From contig DEAM01000031.1 in the NCBI GenBank assembly GCA_002347035.1, forward strand, positions 1-64,000: DNA of 64,000 nt, read 5' to 3'. The notes beneath the pieces are model-generated. The model did not search any database. It saw only the letters and a program-made list of their open reading frames with translations, and had not been told where the DNA came from. Of this stretch, positions 16,771 through 25,649 are shown one piece after another. Both the position numbers and the translations under genes were made by a program. This DNA is from Gemmatimonadales bacterium UBA2982 (GTDB lineage: Bacteria; Gemmatimonadota; Gemmatimonadetes; Longimicrobiales; Gaopeijiaceae). Every line of letters begins with the position of its first letter. The stretch's first letter is position 1.

Positions 16771-19136
16771 CCGAAACTCGCTACTGTTACCCCTGCCCCA
16801 CCCTCATTGATACTGCCCATTCGGAAACCCTGCACCCTCAGGTCTTGCTCCAACATCTCACTCACCCGATTACGGAGAGCACCAGTTCCTTTTCCATGAA
16901 TGATACGCAACTCGGCAAGATCACCCACAACGGCCTCGTCCAAGGCGCGAACCAATACTCCTTCCATTTCGTCTATCCTCAGGCCACGAAGATCAACTTC
17001 GAAGCTCAAGCTACTATCCGGATTAACACCACCATCTAGACAATAGACCGTTCCTTGTTTTTCTAGGATTAACCCGGCGAAATCCAGGTCGGCCAGAGTA
17101 ATCTCTAGGCGTAAAGACCCAACCTCTACAAGCGCCCGACTACCGCGTATATCAACAACCGTGCCCTGAGACCCTGAAGAGCGGATGGTCACTTTATCTC
17201 CGAGAGCAACATTAGCAGATTCTCCATGATCTTGCTTTTCTTTGATACGACTGCGTTGTTGGCTCACGGCATACTCGATTCGCCTGCGGGCGACTCGCGA
17301 AGCGTCTTCGAGCGTCTCGCCATGCTTCGCTGCATTCCGTAACTCTAGGATGGCAACCTCCACCTCCTCACGAGCCTCCAGAAGTAATTTTCGCGCTTTC
17401 TCTCGAGTCCGCTCCTCGGCAGACCTCTCCGCCTCTTGGAGCACACTTTCCCGAGTATCGAGATCTGACTTGAGCTGCGTCGTACGGTCCTTCTCAATGG
17501 CTAGCTTATGCGCCAGCTGACTAACCTCTTCCTCCTGATTTTCCAGTCTGGACAGCAACTCCTCCATCCGGGCAGCCCCATCGTCTCGATACATTTCAGC
17601 CTTGTCGAGGATCCGCGAGGGAAAGTCGAGCCGCCGAGCAATAGCAAGTCCGTAGCTGCGCCCGGGTCGACCCTTAACCAAACGATAGGTTGGCTGCATT
17701 CGATCGGAATCAAACTGCAGGGATGCGTTGACTACTCCACTCCCCTCCCGATCAAGTTCTTTTAGTTCCCCAAGATGTGACGAGATGATGGCCAGCGAAC
17801 CTCGCGACACTAAATCTTCAAGTATAGATCGAGCGAGAGCAGCTCCCTCAGCGGGATCTGTTCCCGTACCCATTTCATCGATGAGCACTAATGACAACTC
17901 GTCTGCTCGTGCCACGATATCTCGGAGATTCACGAGGTGGGCTGAGAAGGTCGAAAGGCTCTGGGCAATTGATTGTTCGTCACCGATGTCTGCAAAAAAG
18001 GAGTGGAAAACTGGTAGCCGAGTACCTTGCCCCACCGGAGGTATAATCCCCGACTGCGCCAATGCCGATATCAGTCCGATGCCCTTTAAGAGGACACTCT
18101 TGCCCCCCGTATTGGGGCCAGAAACTACAAGTGCCCGCTCTTCTGGAGCCATCTTTAGGTCGAATGGCACAACGGGACTCTCGCCGGACTCCAGTACTAG
18201 CGGATGCCGCCCTTCTCGAATCTCAAATCCTCTTTCTCCGTCCTGTGACAGTTCCGGTGCTACACCCCCCCATGAGCGCGCCATCCTCGCTCGAGCATAT
18301 AGAGTATCGAACTCTGTCAGTGCTTCAAAAGCTCCGCAAATCCTATCGGACTCCCTGGCTAACAACGCCGTCAGCACCCCAAGGATACGAAGAACCTCTC
18401 TGGCTTCCTCTCCTTCGAGGTCTCGAACTCGGTTCATAAGCTCAATGGCCAGCGGAGGCTCCACGTAAAGAGTAGCTCCCGTCTGTGACTCGCTATGCAC
18501 GATACCACCCACTTTTCCGCGACCCTCCCTGCGAAGCGGGATCACATAGCGACCCTCTATGATTGTGACTGAACCATCAGGCACGACGAAGCGTTCGGGC
18601 AGCTTTGCCAGATGGCCTTCAAGTTTCCGAACTACCCTTGAGTGGGCCCCCTTGAGGCTCTCCCGAACTCGATTCAAATCTCGGGACGCAGAGTTCAGGA
18701 CCATTCCTTTTTCATCTACAGACCGCCCAATCTCCTCTTCTAAGTAAGCCAGTTCAATAAGCTTGTCCGCAATTGTCGCTAGCTCTGAGATAGGTTCTTC
18801 CACTGACCTAAGCTCAACACTCAAAAGCCTTGAAGTGCGGATAAAGAGGCAAATTTGATGAAGCCCAAATGCGTCCAGTACTGCACCTTCTGTGCTAAGC
18901 TGGTCAAGGTCGTCACGGATGTCTGGGATCGGCCCTAACCCCCAATCCGGTCGTTCTTCGAGAAAGCGTGCAGTGGCCTCAACTCGCCCCAGTTCACGCA
19001 CTATTCCATCTAGGTCAGTTCCAGGGAAGCGCTCTAGTAGACTCTTCCGACCCGGCTCACTCGACGCCCGTTGAGCGACCTTTTCGAGCACGCGCCCAAA
19101 CTCCAGTACTTCGAGCGCGTGCTGGTTCATCCCCAT
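16767..19136 (-). CDS. mutS2: endonuclease MutS2
   Basis: MutS2 binds branched DNA or collided ribosomes and is not part of mismatch repair. Landmarks are the N-terminal core (ALEVLEFGRVLEKVA), the Walker A site VVSGPNTGGKSVLLK, the ABC signature/Walker B region (QSLSTFSAHL, LVLIDEMGTGTDPAEGAAL), a coiled coil, and a C-terminal Smr nuclease domain (VDLRGLRIDEMEG, then IIHGKGTGAL). The longest frame begins at 19196 inside yqeY; I place the start at the ATG at 19136 because it lies past the yqeY stop and alignment begins at MGMNQHALEVLEF. This leaves 789 aa. A small hairpin covers that ATG. Confidence 0.95.
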   Translation of the reverse strand: MGMNQHALEVLEFGRVLEKVAQRASSEPGRKSLLERFPGTDLDGIVRELGRVEATARFLEERPDWGLGPIPDIRDDLDQLSTEGAVLDAFGLHQICLFIRTSRLLSVELRSVEEPISELATIADKLIELAYLEEEIGRSVDEKGMVLNSASRDLNRVRESLKGAHSRVVRKLEGHLAKLPERFVVPDGSVTIIEGRYVIPLRREGRGKVGGIVHSESQTGATLYVEPPLAIELMNRVRDLEGEEAREVLRILGVLTALLARESDRICGAFEALTEFDTLYARARMARSWGGVAPELSQDGERGFEIREGRHPLVLESGESPVVPFDLKMAPEERALVVSGPNTGGKSVLLKGIGLISALAQSGIIPPVGQGTRLPVFHSFFADIGDEQSIAQSLSTFSAHLVNLRDIVARADELSLVLIDEMGTGTDPAEGAALARSILEDLVSRGSLAIISSHLGELKELDREGSGVVNASLQFDSDRMQPTYRLVKGRPGRSYGLAIARRLDFPSRILDKAEMYRDDGAARMEELLSRLENQEEEVSQLAHKLAIEKDRTTQLKSDLDTRESVLQEAERSAEERTREKARKLLLEAREEVEVAILELRNAAKHGETLEDASRVARRRIEYAVSQQRSRIKEKQDHGESANVALGDKVTIRSSGSQGTVVDIRGSRALVEVGSLRLEITLADLDFAGLILEKQGTVYCLDGGVNPDSSLSFEVDLRGLRIDEMEGVLVRALDEAVVGDLAELRIIHGKGTGALRNRVSEMLEQDLRVQGFRMGSINEGGAGVTVASFG

Positions 19137-19149
19137 GTGGGGATGCTTG

Positions 19150-19590
19150 TCATGCGCCCAACTCCTCTCTAACGATCCGGTTGGCCTCTTTCCCATTAAA
19201 ACGTCCGCGGATCTTCGGCATGAGACTACCCATGAGGGGCCCCATCTGGTCTATGCCCGAGCTTATTGCTTCTCTGACTAGCCCCCTCACTTCACTTTCG
19301 GTGAGTTCCTTTGGAAGATAGGCCCTTAGAACTTGGGCCTGTGCCTCTTCTACATCAGCTAGTTCTCCACGACGCGCATCCCTCATCTGCTCAGCAGCAT
19401 CCTTACGCTGTTTGATACCCCGCGAAAGCACCTGAATGACAGTTTCATCGTCTGAGTCACTCCCGAGGTCAATCTCTTTGTTGCGCACCTCCGCAAGTGC
19501 GGTAGATAAAACGAGGATCCGGAGCTTGTCGCGCTGCTTTCGGGCCTCGTTCAGATCATTCTGGAGCCGGCTCTTCAGATCGCTGGCCAC
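19150..19590 (-). CDS. yqeY: GatB/YqeY domain protein
   Basis: The 146-aa protein is the stand-alone version of the tail domain of GatB, the amidotransferase subunit that handles misacylated tRNA. It has DLNEARKQRDKLRILVLSTALAEVRNKEID, the central RGIKQRKDAAEQMRDARR, EAQAQVLRAYLPKELTE and MGSLMPKIRGRFNGKEAN, all typical of YqeY. Such proteins are thought to bind tRNA, but the role is not settled. It is often next to rpsU; no rpsU is present here, and the 95-base gap upstream is too short to hold one. Confidence 0.93.
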   Translation of the reverse strand: MASDLKSRLQNDLNEARKQRDKLRILVLSTALAEVRNKEIDLGSDSDDETVIQVLSRGIKQRKDAAEQMRDARRGELADVEEAQAQVLRAYLPKELTESEVRGLVREAISSGIDQMGPLMGSLMPKIRGRFNGKEANRIVREELGA

Positions 19591-19685
19591 AGCTTATACG
19601 CCTCTCTTAAACGGGTGAGAATTCGGGGGTACGAAAGCTACCCCGTGGCACGGCTTAGGTCCAACACCCGAGGTCTTCGGTTAAT

Positions 19686-20036
19686 TCAGCCCGGAGGCCA
19701 CTCCATTTGCCGACCACCAATTAGATGGAGGTGGAGGTGGTCGACCGACTGGCCACCATCAACTCCTGTATTGATAACGGTCCTATATCCATGCCCGGCT
19801 ACGGATTCCGTGCGAGCAAGGTCAGCCGCGACCAGTACCATATCGCCCAAGAGACTCTGATGGGGTGCCTTCGCCGTGTCTAGAGAAGTGATGTGCTGTT
19901 TGGGAACGATCAGTAAATGCAACGGAGCCTGTGGGTTGATGTCCCGGAAAGCGATCAGTGTCTCACTCTCGTGTACCACATCAGCTGGTATCTTACCTGA
20001 CGCAATACTGCAGAAAAGACAATCGGTTACGTTCAT
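19686..20036 (-). CDS. HIT family nucleotide-binding protein (Hint type)
   Basis: The 116-aa protein belongs to the histidine-triad hydrolases. CLFCSIASGKIPADVVHES is the usual HinT opening, FRDINPQAPLHLLIVPKQHI is the middle block, and VDHLHLHLIGGRQMEWPPG holds the His triad and the typical HinT ending. It probably hydrolyses aminoacyl-adenylates or AMP-lysine-like substrates. The ATG shares bases with the stop of a 23-codon leader ORF (ATGA overlap), and no good ribosome site of its own is visible, so it may depend on that ORF for translation. Confidence 0.93.
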   Translation of the reverse strand: MNVTDCLFCSIASGKIPADVVHESETLIAFRDINPQAPLHLLIVPKQHITSLDTAKAPHQSLLGDMVLVAADLARTESVAGHGYRTVINTGVDGGQSVDHLHLHLIGGRQMEWPPG

Positions 20037-20104
20037 CCAAGGAGACTAACCGCGAGTGAATTAGTGCGCGAGGTTACCGCCAGAGTCTCGTTCGACCCTA
20101 ACAT
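20033..20104 (-). CDS. possible 23-codon leader ORF upstream of the HIT gene
   Basis: An ATG at 20104 opens a 23-residue frame (MLGSNETLAVTS then RTNSLAVSLLG) whose TGA overlaps the HIT start codon. An exact AGGAGG site lies at 20120-20125, but 15 bases from the ATG, which is longer than usual. The ribosome site lies in the loop, and the ATG in one arm, of a 10-bp inverted repeat. It could be a regulatory leader that couples translation to the HIT gene. It may equally be chance, since the frame is short. Confidence 0.3.
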   Translation of the reverse strand: MLGSNETLAVTSRTNSLAVSLLG

Positions 20105-20143
20105 GAAAATGCCTTATAACCTCCTGTCAGCTGTTCATGTTAG
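20098..20143 (-). repeat. 10-bp inverted repeat in the prmA-HIT gap
   Basis: CTAACATGAA (20098-20107) and TTCATGTTAG (20134-20143) are perfect inverted copies with a 26-base spacer containing an AGGAGG ribosome-binding sequence. It lies just after the prmA stop codon on the - strand. In RNA it could expose the Shine-Dalgarno in a loop while pairing the ATG of the leader ORF. In DNA it could be an operator. No T run follows, so it is not a standard terminator. Confidence 0.55.
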
Positions 20144-20154
20144 CAAAGGAACCT

Positions 20155-21045
20155 TTACCTTCGGTTCCCGCTCCCCTTTAGTACGAACAACCCCGACCGC
20201 CATTCCCCATCGGCATCTACTTCGATGCTATTAAGCCCGAATCGTTCTGTAATGCCCTGCATGTCAGGCCACTCCTTACGTTGGATCCCTGATAGTATCA
20301 GCCATCCCCCATTTTCCAGTGCACCGGACAGCCCAGGCATCAACCTCGCAAGAGTCTCCATTTCGATATTCGCCACAACCCCAGATACTGGACCGAAATT
20401 GCGGATTCCTTTCGCGTCGACATCTAGCTCAAAGCATTGAACTCGATTTGTTACGCTATTTCGCTCTACGTTCTCACACAAAGCCTCGAATCCAAATAAA
20501 TCTGCCTCTATGGCCACGACCTCCTCGGCGCCTAACAGAGCCGCTGCGATAGATAGAATTCCTGATCCAGCTCCTACATCTAAGACTCGGTCACCAGATT
20601 GAACAACCTTGTCCAAGAGTCTGAGACAGCCTCTTGTAGTCCCATGCTCGGCTGTGCCGAATGCCATTCCAGGGTCAATCACGATGTCGACTTGAGCAGT
20701 ATTAGTCGGTGCCGTAATCCAAGATGGACGGACGATTATGCGCTCGGTGATTAACCTTGCGGCAAGACCTCTTTTCCAAGTTTCAGCCCAATCCTCATGG
20801 GCCAATCGTCTTGTGCGGATTTCAGGTACCTCAGTACCACTGATGGCCTGCAGGGTCTCCGTCGCTCGCTGAACGAAAACATCGACGTCCTCAGGAAATT
20901 CGACGTAGGTGACGTACCATCCGTCAGCTTCCACGATGGCACGGCCACCGATGACGAGTAGACCCTCTACCAACAAAGGGCCTAGCTCTATGGAGGACGG
21001 ACTCTGGACGCTCAACTCCAGCCAACTTAGGCGTCCCACGCTCAT
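20155..21045 (-). CDS. prmA: ribosomal protein L11 methyltransferase
   Basis: PrmA methylates lysines and the N-terminus of ribosomal protein L11. The 296-aa protein opens with WLELSVQ and has SAM-binding DPGMAFGTAEHGTTRGCL followed by LDVGAGSGILSIAAALLGA and the AIEAD acidic loop. The late VVANIEMETLARLMPGL equates to the usual NILA-type catalytic motif. It overlaps dnaJ by 4 bases; the dnaJ-prmA order is common. The last residues before the stop are basic. Confidence 0.93.
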   Translation of the reverse strand: MSVGRLSWLELSVQSPSSIELGPLLVEGLLVIGGRAIVEADGWYVTYVEFPEDVDVFVQRATETLQAISGTEVPEIRTRRLAHEDWAETWKRGLAARLITERIIVRPSWITAPTNTAQVDIVIDPGMAFGTAEHGTTRGCLRLLDKVVQSGDRVLDVGAGSGILSIAAALLGAEEVVAIEADLFGFEALCENVERNSVTNRVQCFELDVDAKGIRNFGPVSGVVANIEMETLARLMPGLSGALENGGWLILSGIQRKEWPDMQGITERFGLNSIEVDADGEWRSGLFVLKGSGNRR

Positions 21046-22196
21046 CCTCCGGTGAAAGCCTCCTTAACCCGAGACCAGAAACCCTTGTGGGATCCCCGAC
21101 GAATTTTCTCGGGTGGTGGTGACTCCACTTCGAGTAATGAACGAAGCAGTCGCTCTTGATCAGATGTGAGTTCGTCGGGTGTCCATACTAGGACCCGAAT
21201 GAGTTGGTCACCACGAGAAGAACTGTTTAGCTCTGGGACCCCTAAGCCGCTCAACTTAATCAGCTCTCCACTCTGGATTCCAGGTGGGATCACAACCCTA
21301 GCAGTCCCATCGATCGTCGGCACATCAACTTCAGCACCAAGGGACGCCTGGGCAAATGTTATAGGTAGTTCATGTAGTAGGTTGGGCCCGTCTCGCACGA
21401 ACCGAGGATCGTCTTCGATTTCGAGAAGTACCACGACGTCACCCCGTGTGCCAGACCGAGGGCCTATACTGCCACGTCCCCGTAGGGTAAGGAAGTTTTC
21501 CTCCGTAACCCCAGCTGGTACTTCAACTTCTATATCCTTTTCTGACCGCAGTCGTCCCTCTCCATGGCAAGTCGAACAAGCTCGCTCTACTACACGCCCT
21601 TCTCCATGGCAACTACGGCAAGGTTGCACGCTCACAAATTGTCCAAAAACAGACCGCTGAACGAGTCGCTCCTCACCAGAACCATCACACAGACTACAAG
21701 TGACTGGTGCAGTGCCCCTCTCAGCCCCCGTGCCATCGCACTCGTGACAATTGTCCAGGAGTGCGACTCGCACGCTTTTGGTTACACCCCTACAAACCTC
21801 GAGCAACGTGATGGACATGCGTATTCGAACGGTCTGACCTTTTTGCGCGGAGCTACGTCTTGCCCGAGCACCGCTCATACCAAAAAGGTCTTCTAATCCA
21901 CCCACGCCACCAAAATCTCTCATGAAAACTTCGATCGCATCGCTGAAGTCGAATCCTGAAGACCCGGCTCTACCTCCTCTCAATCCCTGTTCACCGTACC
22001 GGTCGTAAGCAGCCCTCTTCTCAGAATCCTTGAGGACCTCATAGGCCTGGGTGACTTCCTTGAAACGCTCCTCAGCATCCTTGGACCCCTTGTTTCGGTC
22101 AGGATGATATTCGAGGGCAAGCTTTCGGTATGCCTTCTTTATCTCATTCGTGCCAGCATCTCGGGAGACACCTAGAAGGTTGTAATAATCTGACAT
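21042..22196 (-). CDS. dnaJ: chaperone protein DnaJ (type I)
   Basis: DnaJ is the co-chaperone that stimulates DnaK. The 384-aa protein has a J domain at 1-70 with HPD at 31-33, a Gly/Phe-rich region shorter than usual at about 75-105, a four-repeat zinc finger at about 150-215 (CHECDGTG, CSLCDGSG, CRSCHGEG, CSTCHGEG), then the substrate-binding beta domains. dnaK and grpE are not in the window. It follows hrcA by 17 bases, so it probably belongs to the heat-shock unit headed by hemW-hrcA. Confidence 0.96.
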   Translation of the reverse strand: MSDYYNLLGVSRDAGTNEIKKAYRKLALEYHPDRNKGSKDAEERFKEVTQAYEVLKDSEKRAAYDRYGEQGLRGGRAGSSGFDFSDAIEVFMRDFGGVGGLEDLFGMSGARARRSSAQKGQTVRIRMSITLLEVCRGVTKSVRVALLDNCHECDGTGAERGTAPVTCSLCDGSGEERLVQRSVFGQFVSVQPCRSCHGEGRVVERACSTCHGEGRLRSEKDIEVEVPAGVTEENFLTLRGRGSIGPRSGTRGDVVVLLEIEDDPRFVRDGPNLLHELPITFAQASLGAEVDVPTIDGTARVVIPPGIQSGELIKLSGLGVPELNSSSRGDQLIRVLVWTPDELTSDQERLLRSLLEVESPPPEKIRRGSHKGFWSRVKEAFTGG

Positions 22197-22213
22197 TTAA
22201 GAAGCCAGAAACG

Positions 22214-23284
22214 TCATGGCGCTAAAACGCGTGTGACTAGTGAAGAGGTATAGCCGACAATTGTCACAACTTTTTCATAGGGCATACGCGTAGGGCCGAT
22301 GACACCGATGACACCTTTGAGGCCTCCCGCATTGTACTCCGCGGTAACCAAAGTGAATTCCGAAAGATCACTGGAATCATTTTCACTACCTATTGTAATT
22401 TTCAGTCGTCCTCCATGCTCGCGATTGCCCACAACGCTAGCCAGAAGATCGCGTTTTTCAGTTAGGTCAATTAGCTCTTTGAGGCGCTCTCCTGTCTCGA
22501 ACTCAGGCTGAGCAGCCAGCACGCTTGCCGGTCCTAGGTGGAGTTTTGATGCATCCAAACTCTGCAAGTCAAACAATTCAGCACCGGATTGCATAAAGAT
22601 GTTGATTAGCTCCTGCTCGCTTTCATCACTAGCGCTATCACGCAAACGGTCCGGAAGAGTGCGACGTATCTCATGGATGCTTAGCCCAGCGAGCCGCTCA
22701 TTTAATGCTAGCGTCACGGTCACGAGAGCATCCTGGGGCACCTCAATAGGAAGGTCCACATAAACCGTACGGACCAAGCCACCACGAATCGTGGCCACCA
22801 AGAGGACCTTACTTGAAGATACTTGAATCAACTCAAGCTTTTCTAACACTGCCTCTTCTAGTTGGGGTGCTAGGGCAACACCAAGTTCATTCGATATCAA
22901 ACTCAAGGCCTGTGTCGCATGTAGCACGAGGCGCTCAACGGCAGACGAGCCAGTTCGCCCCAACTCTCGTTGTAAGCTTGCTCGCTCTTCAGGTGATGGC
23001 TCTAGAGGTTCCATAAGGCGGTCGACGAAGAAGCGGTAAGCTTGGTCTGTTGGTACCCGACCCGCGGAGGTATGCGGATGGAAGAGATAGCCCTTATCCT
23101 CAAGGTCACCCATCGTGTTGCGCACCGTCGCCGCAGAAATTCCCAGGCCGAAGCTGCGGGACACAGTCCGGCTACCAGCTGGCTCAGCCGTATCCACATA
23201 TGTGCGCACTACCGCCTCCAGCACCTTGCGCTCGCGTTCGTCAAGGTCGGTCCCAACCACCTTACGTCTTTCAAATTGAGGCAT
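22214..23284 (-). CDS. hrcA: heat-inducible transcription repressor HrcA
   Basis: HrcA represses class I heat-shock genes by binding CIRCE palindromes. The 356-aa protein has the typical winged helix (LDERERKVLEAVVRTYVDTAEPAGSRTVS, then SAATVRNTMGDLEDKGYL), the HTSAGRVPTDQAYRFFVD stretch, and a C-terminal domain ending with the HrcA signature GVIGPTRMPYEKVVTIVGY. The 49-base gap upstream contains no TTAGCACTC-N9-GAGTGCTAA repeat, so either its promoter lies inside hemW or a divergent operator is used. Confidence 0.96.
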   Translation of the reverse strand: MPQFERRKVVGTDLDERERKVLEAVVRTYVDTAEPAGSRTVSRSFGLGISAATVRNTMGDLEDKGYLFHPHTSAGRVPTDQAYRFFVDRLMEPLEPSPEERASLQRELGRTGSSAVERLVLHATQALSLISNELGVALAPQLEEAVLEKLELIQVSSSKVLLVATIRGGLVRTVYVDLPIEVPQDALVTVTLALNERLAGLSIHEIRRTLPDRLRDSASDESEQELINIFMQSGAELFDLQSLDASKLHLGPASVLAAQPEFETGERLKELIDLTEKRDLLASVVGNREHGGRLKITIGSENDSSDLSEFTLVTAEYNAGGLKGVIGVIGPTRMPYEKVVTIVGYTSSLVTRVLAP

Positions 23285-23333
23285 AATCGAAGATCGAAAG
23301 AGGTCCTGGCGCTGGTCAACCCAAGCACCAGAA

Positions 23334-24494
23334 CTAGTGCGGAAGCACCGACTCTATTTCAAGCGCAAGACGATCCAACTCAAGCCACCCTAGGGGAGTC
23401 AGTCGAATACGATTGTGCAAACGAACAGCCAGTCCGTCTCGAACCCAAGCTTCAGTAGTGTTTTCGCCATTCGAGGTCATCTGTGCAAGAGACACCCCTT
23501 CTAAAGTCCTGAGGCTGAGCCACACACGCTCAAGTGATCGCTCGGTGACGGTGATCTCCTCACGACCCTCTTCCGGAGAACTGCCAGATTTGACATGAGC
23601 ATAGTACTCTTCCCACTCCCGCACATTCCATCGACGGATCGGATGCGAATAGCTGTGTGCACCATTTCCTAACCCCAGGTAGGGTACGTCACTCCAATAC
23701 ACAGCATTGTGGCGCGCTGCGTGATTCGGATGGGCGAAATTCGACACCTCATAATGTAAGTAACCTGCCTCGGACAGACGGCCAGAAGCAATCAGAAATT
23801 CTTCGCGGTAGAGTTCGTCATCCAAAGGAGGCTGCTTACCGTCTGCTACAGCTCTCCCTAGGGGCGTATTGGATTCTACGGTAAGGCCATAGAGACTGAT
23901 ATGCGGAACTTCGAGTTCAAGTACAAGGTCAAGATCCCGCTCCCAGGACCGACCTAGTCCACGGGGAAGGCCAAAAATCAGGTCGACACTCAAATTTGAC
24001 AGCCCGACCTCCTTACACACTTTGACAGCCGATATAGCTCCTTCCGAACCGTGGAGGCGACCCATCCAGCGGAGTGCGTCATCATCAAAACTTTGAATGC
24101 CAATACTTACACGGTTCACTCCGGCCTTTCTCCAATCAACAATTAGTTCGTGAGTTAGGCTCTCAGGATTTGCTTCTGCAGTCCACTCTAGGTCATTACC
24201 TGTGCGCTGAGCCTGTCCAAGCAGTCGACCCAGGCCCTCCATGGCCCCCAACCCAAAGAGCGACGGTGTCCCTCCACCCACATAGATCGAAGAAAGGTTA
24301 TGAGCCAACCCAAACAACCCCTCTTGCTCTATGATCTGAAGCTCTCGCCCCAAAGCATCTAACCAAAGTCTCTGCCCACCCTTTTTTCTAACCGTGACAG
24401 CGAAATCACAATAAGAGCAGCGTCGAGCACAGAAAGGTGCATGGACATAAACCGCTTTAACGATAGTGGTCGGCTCAGACATACTAGGGCGCAC
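23334..24494 (-). CDS. hemW: radical SAM heme chaperone HemW
   Basis: HemW inserts heme into respiratory proteins and was formerly misnamed oxygen-independent coproporphyrinogen oxidase. The 386-aa protein has the CX3CX2C cluster motif in CARRCSYCDFAV, the IYVGGGTPSLF motif, EANPESLT, and the RVSIGIQSFDDDALRWMGR block; the C-terminal HemN-like extension is complete. The listed start is GTG at 24494; an ATG four codons in (24482) is about equally possible, and neither has a clear ribosome site. hemW-hrcA-dnaJ is a common order. Confidence 0.94.
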   Translation of the reverse strand: MRPSMSEPTTIVKAVYVHAPFCARRCSYCDFAVTVRKKGGQRLWLDALGRELQIIEQEGLFGLAHNLSSIYVGGGTPSLFGLGAMEGLGRLLGQAQRTGNDLEWTAEANPESLTHELIVDWRKAGVNRVSIGIQSFDDDALRWMGRLHGSEGAISAVKVCKEVGLSNLSVDLIFGLPRGLGRSWERDLDLVLELEVPHISLYGLTVESNTPLGRAVADGKQPPLDDELYREEFLIASGRLSEAGYLHYEVSNFAHPNHAARHNAVYWSDVPYLGLGNGAHSYSHPIRRWNVREWEEYYAHVKSGSSPEEGREEITVTERSLERVWLSLRTLEGVSLAQMTSNGENTTEAWVRDGLAVRLHNRIRLTPLGWLELDRLALEIESVLPH

Positions 24495-24530
24495 AAATAA
24501 AGGTCCGGACTTCTCTAACCCTTAGCTTGC

Positions 24531-25556
24531 TCATGGGCTCCACCACTCTTCCTCGTGATCATCAGCCTCAGATTTCTTGGCGGTTTGGCTCGCCTCCCAA
24601 AGGCCTTCTAGTAACTCTTCTAACCCCTCACGAGTTACTGAAGAAAAATAGATAAATCGTAATGCCTTATCCGCAGTCACTTTAGTAAGAGATGCCCCTG
24701 GCCTCAGTAGATCCGTCTTAGACAAACCGACACAAAAAGGTGTACTTGAAAGCTCGGCAGAATAGGCGGCTAGTTCCTCGCGGAGTCGGTCAAGCTCAGA
24801 TTGGGGATCTGCTGAGTCTACTGGAACTATCAATAATAGCACTCGTGTGCGTTCAATATGGCGCAAGAATTGGTGCCCAAGTCCCTTGCCCACATGAGCC
24901 CCTTCAATGATGCCAGGTATGTCGGCAACCACGAGCGACCGAAAGTCTGACAACTCTACGACCCCAAGGTTCGGTTCGAGCGTCGTGAAGGGATAGTCAG
25001 CCACCTTGGGCCGAGCAGACGTTAAGGATGCCAAAAGCGTAGACTTTCCTGCGTTCGGCTCCCCAACCAATCCGACATCGGCTATGAGTTTTAGCTCGAG
25101 ACGGACCCGGCGCTCAACCCCTTCCTTACCTGGCTCCCACTCACGAGGTGCTTGGTGCGTCGAACTCTTGAAGCGCGCATTACCTCGTCCTCCCCGACCA
25201 CCCTCTGCAATCACAAGGCACTCCCCATGCCCCAAGAGTTCCCCCAGCAACTCCCCAGAATCAGCATCGTAAGCGAGAGTGCCTGGCGGCACTCGTAGCG
25301 TAAGGTCTTCACCTGAGCGCCCCGTGCGGTTGCCGCCCTCCCCATGCATGCCGCGATCGGCCTTATAGTGTTGACGATAACTGTAGTCTAGGAGAGTGGA
25401 TAGCTGGTCATCCGCCTCGAGCAGAACATCACCACCCTTTCCCCCATCACCACCTGCAGGGCCGCCCCTCGGCACCCCTTTCTCACGACGAAAAGCCTCT
25501 GATCCCGATCCACCAATGCCACCGCTGACTTGAATGATCGCGCGATCAACGAACAC
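24531..25556 (-). CDS. obgE: GTPase Obg (ObgE/CgtA)
   Basis: Obg is a ribosome-associated GTPase acting in 50S maturation and stress control. The 341-aa protein starts with the glycine-rich Obg fold (SGGIGGSGSEAFRREKGVPRGGPAGGDG), then the GTPase domain with GEPNAGKST at 165-173, switch DIPGIIEGA and SKTD. It lacks the C-terminal OCT domain seen in some Obg proteins. It starts with GTG after a GAGGG site. The usual upstream rplU-rpmA pair is absent; instead the S41 protease gene precedes it with a 93-base gap. Confidence 0.95.
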   Translation of the reverse strand: MFVDRAIIQVSGGIGGSGSEAFRREKGVPRGGPAGGDGGKGGDVLLEADDQLSTLLDYSYRQHYKADRGMHGEGGNRTGRSGEDLTLRVPPGTLAYDADSGELLGELLGHGECLVIAEGGRGGRGNARFKSSTHQAPREWEPGKEGVERRVRLELKLIADVGLVGEPNAGKSTLLASLTSARPKVADYPFTTLEPNLGVVELSDFRSLVVADIPGIIEGAHVGKGLGHQFLRHIERTRVLLLIVPVDSADPQSELDRLREELAAYSAELSSTPFCVGLSKTDLLRPGASLTKVTADKALRFIYFSSVTREGLEELLEGLWEASQTAKKSEADDHEEEWWSP

Positions 25557-25649
25557 GATTCAGGCCCTCTGCTTAGGATCCATGAGACCAACAAAAAACA
25601 TCTGCCCGAAGGGAAGCATAACCCAGTAAGACCGCGCGCCCCGCCGACG

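Noticed and set aside
19591..19685. Expected rpsU (S21) next to yqeY
   Set aside because: The gap is only 95 bases and contains no frame resembling S21.
23285..23333. Possible CIRCE element upstream of hrcA
   Set aside because: No 9-bp arm of the consensus was found in either orientation.
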